Assembly (NCBI GenBank): GCA_026182355.1
Contig: JAPFBL010000070.1
Coordinates: forward strand, 917,501-981,500
Direction of reading: 5' to 3'
From: Hermatobates lingyangjiaoensis
Taxonomy: Eukaryota; Arthropoda; Insecta; Hemiptera; Hermatobatidae
DNA: 64,000 nucleotides
Below, piece by piece: positions 53,590-62,694 of the stretch (position 1 is its first letter; each line of letters begins with the position of its first letter). Made by a program: the position numbers and the translations under genes. The notes below the pieces were generated by a model. The model saw only the letters and a list, made by a program, of their open reading frames with translations, had not been told where the DNA came from and did no database searches.

Positions 53590-54130
53590 TGTATATATAT
53601 TATAGATCTCAATTTTAATTTTGTAAATTAAGTGCCGTAACTTGATAACGATATGATGGAAGTCGTAGTGATCTAAATGTAAACTTGAATTATGGTCTAA
53701 GTTTGGAAAATTTTGATGGTAATTTCAAGTGATCAGCATGTGAAGAATTTATGAGGCTGTCGGAGAGGTGACCCGTTAAAGTAGTTGAGACCGTAAATCA
53801 AACGTGTCAGCTTGATACAAACAATATTTATCAGCCGTGGAGGTCTCTATCGGGAAAACAAGCAGCTTTTAAGCAAAGGAAACTTTATAAATATCATTTT
53901 AACAGAATCCAAACAATATTTCAAATACAAATATGCTCTCGATTTTTGATAAACTACTAAAATATCAATCGGAAAGCATGCAATGCTTAAATTGGAAAAC
54001 ATTCATTGTCAACTTATAATTTTATTAAAACATACGTTCAATGTTCAAATTGACCTTCATTGTTATGTATAGAAGTTTTCATTCTTAATTTATTTCTAAA
54101 CACCACTATCGTTTGATCAACAGTCAACAT
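53590..54130. other. No recognised feature
   Basis: AT-rich sequence without motifs. Confidence 0.35.
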
Positions 54131-54139
54131 CACCTTCTG

Positions 54140-54190
54140 ACGCAGATGTAACCTGATGATGGTCACCAAGTGTTTGAAAGGTTGTTTGAT
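54140..54190 (+). repeat. CTGATGA core with weak stem
   Basis: CTGATGA-T-GGTCACCAAGTGTTT-GAAAGGTTGT at 54153-54179. Only CAC/GTG can pair cleanly. GAAAGGTTGT resembles GAAAGCTTGT in the cores at 19438 and 59677. Confidence 0.4.
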
Positions 54191-54825
54191 TAAATCCTTT
54201 TTGTCTGTAAAGATTTGGTTTTTCTTTTCCTTCCTAATCATAGAAAATTACATTTTCAAAAATAATTTTTGAAAATTTAAAATAATACTTCTTCTTCTTT
54301 ATTATATTGAATTGGCTTGATATATTTTGTTTAAAATATAACCTTGTTTGAACACTTTTAGTCAAAGACAATGAACATTAATAAAAGCAACCATTAACTT
54401 CCTATCAAATCATTTTTAAGAGATTATCCATTCTTAATTTCAGTCCTATCTTCCCTATTCATCTCAATCAATATTAAATTAAACGCCGATGATGAATAAA
54501 TATTTGATATTCATCAAATATTTAATCGCCTGATTAAACAGTTTTAAATGACTAATTAACCTGAATATAGGTAGATACATAGCAATGATTCCACATCCTA
54601 TGTTTCTTATATAAATGACATTTATTTCAACTTATTTCAAATATATTGAAATATATCTAACAAAAAAGATACTAGTTTGTCAAAAAATTATCAACCTTAA
54701 ACTAAACTAGAACTTATAATGCGAAGTTATGTGTGACATTTTCAAATGACTGATGAACGTGTTTATCTGTCTGGTTTAAGGTGGAGAAGAAAAATAACAG
54801 ACTAGTGTGATATAGTATTACCAGG
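54191..54825. other. No recognised feature
   Basis: AT-rich sequence without motifs. Confidence 0.35.
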
Positions 54826-54827
54826 CA

Positions 54828-55142
54828 ACCCTTTAGGTCGCAGTGGCTGTCTTCTACAAGGTAACACATATAGGCCCTCTGTTATACCACAGTATGAAGA
54901 TTGATTATTCTACATTGGGATTAATAAATTCTACCTAACTCAAGTGTATTTAGAGTAGACATATTTAAGAAATACTAGACATCCTACAGCCTTGGATCGA
55001 CGGCTTATCGTCCTCTCCGAGAGACGACGTGCTCAGATTTATTCACCTCCCAAGTGAATAAATCGAGGACCAGAGTGGGTATTGAACCTCGGAGCAAGCA
55101 GTTCAGAGGCAAGCATTTTAACCACTCAGCTAACCTGGCCCC
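54828..55142 (-). repeat. tRNA-headed SINE, full length, minus strand
   Basis: From 55142 leftwards: GGGGGCCAGGTTAGCTGAGT (A-box region), CCGAGGTTCAATACCCACTC (B box), the fold-back GATTTATTCACTTGGGAGGT, TACACTTGAG-TTAGGTAGAA (RC), and the 3' end CAGCCACTGCGACCTAAAG. It has diverged from the 61700 copy by scattered changes. Confidence 0.8.
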
Positions 55143-55144
55143 CT

Positions 55145-56420
55145 AGAGTAATATATATAGAACAAATAGTTTTATCTATAAGAAATTCATGGGAGTAGTA
55201 CACGGAGTATATTGCATGTAATGTCAATGGAGCATCTAAACATAGGTTGGATATCATTAAGAATAGCGATAAAAGCTGCTGTAAATGTGTTTTCAAAAAA
55301 TAACCTGAAAAGCAGTCTTGATATCATAAACTCCAGATTGTATCAACAGCCAATTGCTAATTTGAAATAAACTCAATTACACGCCTGAGAATTCGTTAAG
55401 TCATGTTTGGCTTGGTTTGGGACCAGAGGAGATGGTAAAAAAAATGATTTGTCATAGGTTTCCGCACGTCCATAATTAGTGAGGTATCCAGCGCCCTCAT
55501 GAACTTTCTAGACGCATTTTGCAAAATATCTATACCCCCATAGTAAAATAAAACTGGATAGTAATATATCAACTTCTTCACCTAAAGCATTAAACCATTA
55601 ATTTATAAATTAGCACTGCCTTACATTAACATTGTAATGTACATTAACAACACTGAAGATAAATATTGTTGATTGCAAATCGTTATTCCTTAAAATGACA
55701 ATTTTGTGCCTTACCTACTTGTTGAATTATTTCTACTTTTCTAAATGTTTAATAATTAATGACACGTAATTATTACATTCTATGGTAGTGTGAATTGCTA
55801 TCCAATTATTTTTGAAAACTCATAAATTTTATAGTCTCATATGCATAGCTTTATGAGACAGCACAATGTTCATTAGCCCTCCACCCACTTATGCGGAGTG
55901 ACCCCTGGATCTTAAATAGTTATCTGCAACATCCACTCTGGGCTGCTAGACAATGCAGAAGAGGACTTCATATAAGGAGTCTGTGTGGTTCAAGTATGAA
56001 AAATAAAAAAATACCTTCCATGTTATTTTAAATTCTAAATGTAATAGTTCATATTTTTTTCCATACTTCTATCATTTCTCTTACTCTTTGTCTGGAATTG
56101 AAATATTACATTTGCAATATATAATATGACTAAAATATATAAAATATTTGTAATATGTAATATATTTGGTTTCTTATATATATATTTTGATTCTAGGCCT
56201 ATAAGAAAGTTTTTAAAGGAACCAAAATCTTCGTTTTAAAAGATTGATTTCATGCTGGAAAACTTGTCCATTCCTTTACGAACTTAGTTTATTATTCGTA
56301 ATAATAGCTTGATGATGGTTTACGAGAATAAAAAAATGTCGTGTTAATTAATCAAGTGAATAGCTATTTAATTTAGTACCAATTAGTTTGATTTTTTATT
56401 TTCAGATCACCTGAAAATAT
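55145..56420. other. No recognised feature
   Basis: AT-rich sequence. Nothing matches other parts of the window. Confidence 0.35.
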
Positions 56421-56424
56421 ATAT

Positions 56425-56630
56425 TCATTCACTTAATAAGCGGAAAGGCAATCCAAATTGGACACACTAGGAGTTCAAAATCGAAGAATGGTAACACACA
56501 AAGTAAAAAAAAACAATTACAAACTCAAATTTTCGGGAAAAATCCGTCTTCAGGAGAAAAGAGAGAGGGAGACCACAAGCACGTTGCAGACGCAATCGCA
56601 AGTAACTCATATATATATATATATATTTTT
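56425..56630 (-). repeat. Family C module ending in (TA)n and T-run
   Basis: ATTCACTTAATAAGCGGAAA and TCCAAATTGGACACACTAGG form the edge (also at 52830). The minus core at 56531-56553 reads CTGAAGA-C-GGATTTTTCCC-GAAAA. TA repeat and T10 follow at 56608-56637. Confidence 0.6.
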
Positions 56631-56670
56631 TTTTTTCAATGGAAATACGATCCAAAACGGACAAATATGG

Positions 56671-56805
56671 TATAGTTCAATATAGAAAAAGAAACATAGA
56701 GAAATCAAAAGAACACACTTACAGTCTCTAATTTTTGGTTCAAACCAAAAATTAGAAACTGTAAGTGTGTTCTTTTGATTTCTCTATGTTTCTTTTTCTA
56801 TATTG

Positions 56806-56812
<7 letters not shown>
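56671..56812. repeat. Family C palindrome, 70-bp arms with 2-base centre
   Basis: TATAGTTCAATATAGAAAAA ... CTAATTTTTGGTT | CA | AACCAAAAATTAG ... TTGAACTATA. One mismatch was noticed (CTCT/AGAAA side) in 142 bases. Here the stem half of the core is the symmetry centre, so the two copies share AACC/GGTT. The CTGANGA part is absent. Confidence 0.9.

Positions 56813-56858
<46 letters not shown>
56813..56858. repeat. (TA)n microsatellite
   Basis: A pure TA tract of about 23 units between the family C palindrome and the PLE terminal module. Confidence 0.9.
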
Positions 56859-56859
<1 letters not shown>

Positions 56860-56860
<1 letters not shown>

Positions 56861-57107
56861 TGTATACTGGCAGCAAGTCTCCTTTTAAACAAGTATCATT
56901 AAAAGCACAGCGGCTTCAGCATTAATTATCTTCTTAGCAAGATATTCTTTTTGCCTAATAATTTTCTTGTAATTCACTGGTAGCTCATAAATTAATCTAC
57001 CTAATGTCATAACGAGAATAGGAAAACAACCTTGAAGAAAACTATTGAAACTTTCTATATTAGACACTACACAAACACATGCTTTCGACCACATTGGCCA
57101 TCATCAG
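56860..57107 (-). repeat. PLE terminal module (family B type) with coding stub
   Basis: The minus strand starts CTGATGA-T-GGCCAATGTGGTC-GAAAGCATGT (57083-57107). It then has a frame with FPILVMTLGRLIYELPVNYK and KIINAEAAVLLMILV, ending at CTTGCTGCCAGTATACACCA beside (TA)n. The stub resembles PLIWELPPSIRKTVRRLEQL at 59800 and the arm peptide at 19500-19600. It lies directly downstream of the PLE coding region on the same strand. Confidence 0.65.
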
Positions 57108-57239
57108 GTAAACGGTAACAATAAAACGAAACAAATAAAACATAAACAAAAAATAAATAACAATATAAATTAGCACATTTCAAATAATGGTAGCGTTCAA
57201 CTGTCAAAGTAGTGCTACATGCGTGCACCTACGCGTCAG

Positions 57240-58620
57240 ACAGTTGAATCACCCCATCCCTTTACGCCTCCGTAAACAGCTCACAACAGAGGAGCGTTCC
57301 GAACAAATTTTATTCTAGATTCGAAGGTCCTAGAACTCGGGATGACGAACATGTCACTGATTTATAGAATATGGTGAGGCGAATTATGTCCTCAGTGTTG
57401 GTAGTTTTAATGTGACTATCGGTAATTTTTCTCAGAGATGTCTCATGTTGCTTATATTGCGTAGTCAAGTGGGCTTTGTAGAACAGAGGTATTAGTTCTC
57501 CGGTCTGCAGAGTCTCTCCTTCTTTGTCAACGCTAGTGTACCACTGATCAAGAACTCTGGCAACCGCTTGACTAACTACATTGTTAGACTAGCCGTTGTT
57601 AACTAAAACTTTAGTAGCATTCTCCAGTTCTTCGTGTTCACTAGACCAATTGCTACAATGAGTCAGGGCTCTCTTCACATATACAATGATAGTAGCCCCC
57701 TTATATCGGTCAGGACATTCACTTTGTGAATTAAAATAAAGTCCTGCATTAGTGGGTTTTCTATACACTTGCGTACTCAAGCCTTCGCGGTTTATATTGA
57801 CTCGGACGTCCAGAAAGGGAATACGTCCGTCTTGACCCTTCTCGACAGTTAGTGTGAGGCCTAAAGCTTGTTGGAAGTTCTCAAGTACGAATATACCATA
57901 TTGTCTATATAGCAGGCATAAACAGGTGGTTTCTGTCAGTGACAAACACATCTCTTTATATCTTTCCCATGTAAAAGTTAGAGAATAACACTCTAAGGGT
58001 GACCCCATGGCAACACCATCAATCTGGCAACACATCTCCTCTCCGTCAGGGTAGAGCAAAAGAACTTCTTTTGTGCACAACTCAATCAGACTTTTTAGGG
58101 CAGGCTTGGGGATGTCAAGTTTAGCTGGTTGATTGAGAGGGTAGATCTCTTCAAGTATAAAATAAATAGTTTTGTCAACGGGAACGTTAGTGAAAAGTGA
58201 TTCCACATCTAATGAACTAATAATACCATTGGTTGTCCATGAGTTTAACAATTCAAGAAAATCTAAAGAAGAAGATAAGTTTTATTCTGACGGAACAAAG
58301 CGCGTGAGAAGAGCATTAAGTTTTTTGGCCAGCTGGTATGTGGGCGTGGGGTTCTGGCTGATGATGGGTCTAAGGCGACTGCCAGGTTTATGTGTTTTGA
58401 CATTGCCGAACAATAGCCAAGTCCATATTCGCCTTTCAGTAGTGGAAAAGTAATGTTTCCTTTCTTGGCGTTAATACTTCTAATGATTTTATTGACACGT
58501 TTCTTGATATCATCTGTCGGATTTCTGGTAATTAATTTAAATGTAATAATGTCGCTGAGAATGTTATGTATGAGTGATTTTAGATATGTATTCTTCAGTG
58601 GGAATGAGAACATAAAAAGA
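57240..58620 (-). pseudogene. Penelope-like element, decayed coding region
   Basis: PLEs are retroelements with an RT related to telomerase and usually a GIY-YIG endonuclease. The minus strand from 58613 gives KGEYGLGYCSAMSKHINLAV (degenerate finger region). In another frame from 58251 come IISSLDVESLFTNVPVDKTI, CCQIDGVAMGSPL and, after a shift, DGRIPFLDVRVNINREGLST and QVYRKPTNAGLYFNSQSECP. The catalytic box falls in a third frame (57893-57925) as CYIDNMVYS, so YxDD is YIDN. 57503-57310 encodes LIPLFYKAHLTTQYKQHETS and IYYKS-like sequence, the linker before GIY-YIG. No convincing GIY-YIG motif remains. It has several frame breaks and is inactive. Confidence 0.85.
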
Positions 58621-58649
58621 ATACATTTTCACGTAACAAAAATACATAC

Positions 58650-58670
58650 ATATATATATATATATATATA
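58650..58670. repeat. (TA)n microsatellite
   Basis: A short TA tract between the PLE 5' end and the family E palindrome. Confidence 0.85.
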
Positions 58671-58927
58671 AAATAAATTCAAAACGAAGGAAACACACAG
58701 AAAGACACAGACATAACTCACATCGATATTTCGACCATCGTCGTCATCAGGAGGTGTGAAGAGCGAAGAGCGAAGAGTCCCGCAGGAAGACAGGGAGTAC
58801 CGCCCTGTCTTCCTGCGGGACTCTTCGCTCTTCGCTCTTCACACCTCCTGATTCGACGATGGTCGAAATATCGATGTGAGTTATGTCTGTGTCTTTCTGT
58901 GTGTTTCCTTCGTTTTGAATTTATTTT
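58670..58927. repeat. Family E palindrome, about 125-bp arms, nearly perfect
   Basis: AAAATAAATTCAAAACGAAG ... CGCAGGAAGACAGGG, a 7-base loop (58795-58801), then the reverse. The only differences noticed are at CGTCGTCATCAGG versus CCTGATTCGACG. The minus core at 58729-58750 is CTGATGA-C-GAC GATG GTC-GAAATAT. The right arm has the mutated CTGATTCGACGATGGTCGAA. The arms include GC-rich GAAGAGCGAAGAGCGAAGAG. Confidence 0.9.
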
Positions 58928-58974
58928 ATTTTTAAAAAAGTCCGCTGGGCCGTTTCTTTTAATTGTATATATAT

Positions 58975-59217
58975 ATATTAGTATAGGTTGGCAGTGAATC
59001 TTCTTGGAGGCATATCTCTGGATTTACTCAGAGATCAGTCTGTGTACGGGTCTCCTGCTTCCTTGTTCTCACAGCAGTCTAAGAACGTCTTCTCTCGTCT
59101 AATCGCTTAATCACTATTCAATAAATTGTCTGCAAGTTGTTGGCAACTTGCCAAGGTCAGTTCTGCACTATTTATGAGGAATGAATGTGAAATAAAGGTA
59201 AGTAATAATATTATACA
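58975..59217. other. Probable PLE-derived segment, unassigned
   Basis: Begins TTAGTATAGGTTGGCAGTGA just after a TA tract, as family B edges do, but continues into unrecognised, more balanced sequence ending TGAAATAAAGGTAAGTAATA. It joins the duplicated PLE RT piece at 59218. Confidence 0.35.
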
Positions 59218-59335
59218 GGTTTATGTGTTTTGACATTGCCATAACAATAGCCAAATCCAATTTTGCCTTTCAGTAGTGGAAAAGTAATGTTTCCTTTCTT
59301 GGCGTTAATACTTCTAATAATTTTATTGTGTACAC
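59218..59335 (-). pseudogene. Duplicated PLE RT piece
   Basis: TTTATGTGTTTTGACATTGC, AACAATAGCCAAATCCAATT and TGTTTCCTTTCTTGGCGTTA match 58389-58495 with few differences. It encodes the same N-terminal RT segment (minus strand), in both cases out of frame. It is a second insertion or a local duplication of the PLE at 57240-58620. Confidence 0.8.
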
Positions 59336-59640
59336 ATATAGTAATATATGCAGTCTCCATATAATAGAAGATTTATATATCAAAGATTTAAATCCCTCAA
59401 TTAATGGACAGACATGCGATATGGGCATAATACCAAGCATGAGAATTTTTGAAAGCAGTTACAAGGTTAATAGGGATGCTAATTGATTGGCCTATGACAG
59501 GATGAAAAACTGTTTTACATTTGTTAACTTGTTTGGACCTGGACTTTTATTTATATTCATTACTTTAATTCAAAATCGTTTAAACTGTTTCATAATTTTT
59601 TAAAATTTTAAAATTTCTAAATTTTGAAAAATGTAAGACT
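59336..59640. other. No recognised feature
   Basis: AT-rich sequence without motifs. Confidence 0.3.
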
Positions 59641-59649
59641 AATAATTCC

Positions 59650-59928
59650 CAACCTGACAATGACTAAGGCATAGTCGAAAGCTTGTTGCTATCTAATGGT
59701 ATAGTAAGTAATATTAAATTCTTTACCTGTGATGTTAGTTTTTCAGTTGTATTAAAATTGTTGATATTTATTAAAGTGTTTCAAAAAAGTGTCTCAATGT
59801 CCTTTGGACCACTTATTTGGGAATTACCACCTTCTATTCGTAAGACTGTCAGGAGACTGGAACAGCTTAGTTTGAAAGTTGTAAATGATGAAGCTGTGGT
59901 ACATTTCAACAGAATTTATATATCAATT
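59650..59928 (+). repeat. PLE terminal module (family B type), forward
   Basis: CTGACAA-T-GACT AAGGCAT AGTC-GAAAGCTTGT at 59654-59680: a perfect four-pair stem, with one change in CTGANGA. The frame that follows encodes FGPLIWELPPSIRKTVRRLE, QLSLKVVNDEAVVHFN. This is the best preserved form of the coding stub seen also at 7160, 19500 and 56885. Confidence 0.65.
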
Positions 59929-59929
59929 A

Positions 59930-59987
59930 TCAAACTACAATATTGTGGTTTAGATCATTGATTGTTATTTACGTGTTTATGCGAAAT

Positions 59988-60036
<49 letters not shown>
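59930..60036. repeat. Family A edge and (TA)n
   Basis: ATTGTGGTTTAGATCATTGA, TTGTTATTTACGTGTTTATG and CGAAATCTTTATATATA are the outer end of family A, running into a TA tract of about 22 units. Confidence 0.7.
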
Positions 60037-60040
<4 letters not shown>

Positions 60041-60045
60041 CTCGG

Positions 60046-60341
60046 TTCAATGTACATAAAGAAACATAGAGAAATTAAAAACACACACTTACAGTCTCTA
60101 ATTTTTGGTTGAACCGTCTTCAGGAGAGATAAGAGAGGGAAACCAAGCGCACTGGTACAGAGACGGTTGGAGACCAAAGAGACCAACATGACAAACAGAT
60201 ACCAAAAGTTGGTCTCCAACCGTCTCTGTACCAGTGCGCTTGGTTTCCCACTCTTATCTCACCTGAAGACGGTTCAACCGAAAATTAGAGACTGGAAGTT
60301 TGTGTTTTTAATTTCTCTATGTTTGTTTATGTACATTGAAC
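60046..60341. repeat. Family C palindrome, about 120-bp arms
   Basis: TTCAATGTACATAAAGAAAC ... GTACAGAGACGGTTGGAGACC, a centre around 60165-60215, then the reverse ending TTTATGTACATTGAA. The right core CTGAAGA-C-GGTTCAACC-GAAAA lies at 60263-60283. The left core carries AAAAA instead of GAAAA. The arms extend past the core into GCGCACTGGTACAGAGACGG. Confidence 0.85.
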
Positions 60342-60439
60342 TGTATTTGTCAATTTCCGAAAATTTTTTGTTTTTTCTCTATGTTTCTATATGTACATTG
60401 AACTGTATTTTCATCGAAAAAGTGTATATATATACTCGT

Positions 60440-60640
60440 ATATCACATGATTTTCCAATAAACACGTGAAATAAAAATTAACGTTTAAACCAGATTAATA
60501 AATCGGAAAAAAGACTAAGATCTTTCAACCGTGACAAGTGGCTTTCGTCATTTGAGATTTGACTCTGAATAGGACAGCTTGTTAAGGTTAAAAATCTTTT
60601 TTTTTTCTGATTTCTTGTGTTCTTTGGTCGTTAATACTCG
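60440..60640. repeat. Diverged family A inverted pair
   Basis: AATAAACACGTGAAATAAAA, GACTAAGATCTTTCAACCGT and GTGACAAGTGGCTTTCGTCA, then reversed elements TTTGACTCTGAATAGGACAG and CTTGTTAAGGTTAAAAATCT. Both cores are mutated. Confidence 0.6.
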
Positions 60641-60664
60641 TATATGAATATGATTTTGCTTCAA

Positions 60665-60735
60665 GTGAGTCACATCTCCTGTTCCGAAAACGACGATTTG
60701 TCGAAATATCAAAGTGAATTTTTGTAATGTTTTCT
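60665..60735 (+). repeat. Diverged family E module
   Basis: CTCCTGTTCCGAAAACGACG, ATTTGTCGAAATATCAAAGT: the stem GAC/GTC and GAAATATC are kept, but CTGATGA is lost. Confidence 0.45.
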
Positions 60736-60769
60736 AATCTGTTACCTTTTCAGATTGATTTGTACATAT

Positions 60770-61060
60770 ATAACTAAAGTATAGCACGACTTGGTCAGTT
60801 CTTTAGGTTTTGATTAAACTCTCATTGGCAACAGTTTGTGGATTTCAACTGTTTTCTTTCTAAAATAATCTCTAATGTAATAGTTAGTCTTTCTCTTTCA
60901 AAAACCTTATACTTTTACCTATGAAAAAGGTTTTCAATAGCAACCAAAACGTTGGCAATGAGAGTTTAATTTGAACCTGAAGAACAGAGCAAGTCTTGAT
61001 AAACTTTTATTTTCCTTCTACTTTACGGTCGATACTTTTATCAACATTTATATATATTAC
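60770..61060. repeat. Family F pair
   Basis: TTGGTCAGTTCTTTAGGTTT and TTAAACTCTCATTGGCAACA face the opposite-sense CCTATGAAAAAGGTTTTCAA, AAAACGTTGGCAATGAGAG and GGTCGATACTTTTATCAACA. It is a fold-back with a diverged middle, ending at a short TA run. Confidence 0.6.
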
Positions 61061-61089
61061 TAAATATAAGAAACGGTCCACAAGGACTA

Positions 61090-61290
61090 TAAAACTTTAA
61101 ATTACACAAAGAACGACACAGAAAAAAGAATAAAAAGAACACTTACAGAATTCAATATTTCGAACTGTTGTTCGTCCTCTCTTCTAGTCTACTCCTGATG
61201 ACGAACAACAGTTTGAAATATTGAATTCTGTAAGTGTTCTTTTTATTTTTTTTTTCTGTGTTGTGCTTTGTGTAATTTAAAGTTTTATAT
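61090..61290. repeat. Family D palindrome, about 85-bp arms
   Basis: ATAAAACTTTAAATTACACA ... TTTCGAACTGTTGTTCGTC is matched by GACGAACAACAGTTTGAAAT ... AATTTAAAGTTTTAT. The core on + at 61195-61218 is CTGATGA-C-GAACAACAGTTT-GAAAT. The asymmetric centre contains CTCTCTTCTAGTCTACTC. Confidence 0.85.
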
Positions 61291-61700
61291 ATATTATATA
61301 TATCCAAAGCATTGAATTTTGCTATCCGTTGCTGAATATGATACGTTGTTACATTTCCCATTTAGGGTTTTGTTTTGATAGGTTATGTTTAACTTTATAA
61401 CAAAAACGTAAAAGTTTGAACTAAAAACATGGAAAATAAAACTCAGTTCTGACAGAAAAACAAGTAGAGAGATTTCCTGCTTCATCAAATGACAGAGTAG
61501 ACCTGTATCCATTACACAACTATACAACGTCGTAAGAAATACCAATACTGAAATAACCATGGTATGAGTGTGTGTAATGCTTCAGGTAAGTAACTCTGTT
61601 AGAAGTACAGAGGAGTATTCTCGTACAGTAGTTGTTCTTGTAGTTTCAGTAGGACCCTATAAATGATGAAGACTTCAAACTTCGAGGCACTAAGGCAGCT
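61291..61700. other. No recognised feature
   Basis: A TA-rich start, then AT-rich sequence; the 88-codon minus frame (61294-61560) has no motif. Confidence 0.35.
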
Positions 61701-61705
61701 AGCAA

Positions 61706-62020
61706 GGGGTCAGGCTAGCTCAGTGGTTACGTGCTCGCCTCTGAACTGATAGGACCGGGGTTCGATCCCCACCTGACCCTCGATTTATTCACGCGGGAGG
61801 TGAATAAATCTGAGTATGTCGTCCCTCGGAGAAGGACGTTAAACTGTCGGTCCCGAGCCTGTACGTTGTCAGGTACTCGTTAAAGATCCCTACTCTAAAT
61901 ACACTTGAGTTAGGCAAAATTTCGGACTCCCACTGTAGAATCTACTTCATTGTGTGGTATCACAAAGGGCAAATGCTCGGCCTAAGTGTGTTCCCTTGTG
62001 ACAGCCACTTTATATAAAAA
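61706..62020 (+). repeat. tRNA-headed SINE, best preserved copy
   Basis: The head runs GGGTCAGGCTAGCTCAGTGG ... GGGGTTCGATCCCCACCTGA + CCC. The ends GGGTCAG and CTGACCC form a perfect seven-pair acceptor-like stem and the B box GGTTCGATCCC is intact. So the pol III promoter and part of the cloverleaf survive. The body has the fold-back TTATTCACG...GTGAATAA, GTCAGGTACTCGTTAAAGAT, AATACACTTGAGTTAGGCAA and TGTGTTCCCTTGTG. The last bases replace the AACCT tail with TTTATATAAAAAAATATA. Confidence 0.85.
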
Positions 62021-62024
62021 AATA

Positions 62025-62690
62025 TATAAAAAAGGCAGCTAGCAATAAACTTGAACCTCTATTGCATGAGCCAAGTTTATTCCCCACTATATAATGACCA
62101 GACCATACTATATTTCATTTTTTTTTAACATCAATTGTACTCCAATAGTCATTTAATATTAAGTATTTATTTTTGATTATAAAAAATACAGTAGGTCGAT
62201 GGCAGTCATGAAGAAATACCCAAATTATGTAAAATAAAACAGTTATAAGAGAAATACAAATGAAAACGAAAATAAAGTACGAAGAAAATTCCATGTTATT
62301 AACAAAGTTCTGAAAAGCACAATCCAGTTCAGGACAGCAGTTAACATGAGTTTAGTTTAACAAGCATCTCATTCTTGCAGAGAAAGTTTTCAAAATAAGT
62401 AAAAAAAAAAGTTATTACCCAGTACTAACCTCAGATCTTCTTTTATTTTAGATTTCAAGGGATTGAATATAGTTACCATAATTGAATTGTTTAGGCTCGG
62501 TCAACACAAGGAAACAGTTGCTGTGAAATTCCTTTGATTTTCAGATTTTTCTTTTCTCTAGTTTTACTTCCAAATGTACCAGATTACAATTTTCTTACAG
62601 AAAGTTCTTTAATGAACTAGAGAAAACAAATCAAAACAAAAATGTTTGTTCAAAATACATGCATTATACCTAATTTCTGTATAATTATAC
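62025..62690. other. No recognised feature
   Basis: AT-rich sequence without motifs. Confidence 0.35.
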
Positions 62691-62694
62691 AATT

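Noticed and set aside
56311..56345. TTGATGATGGTTTACGAGAA as another core motif
   Set aside because: The first C is missing, no stem forms and no GAAA follows at the right distance.
61706..61780. Functional tRNA gene
   Set aside because: The same head with the same downstream body occurs at 10617, 35790, 37741 and 54828, which makes it a SINE. The anticodon arm does not pair properly.
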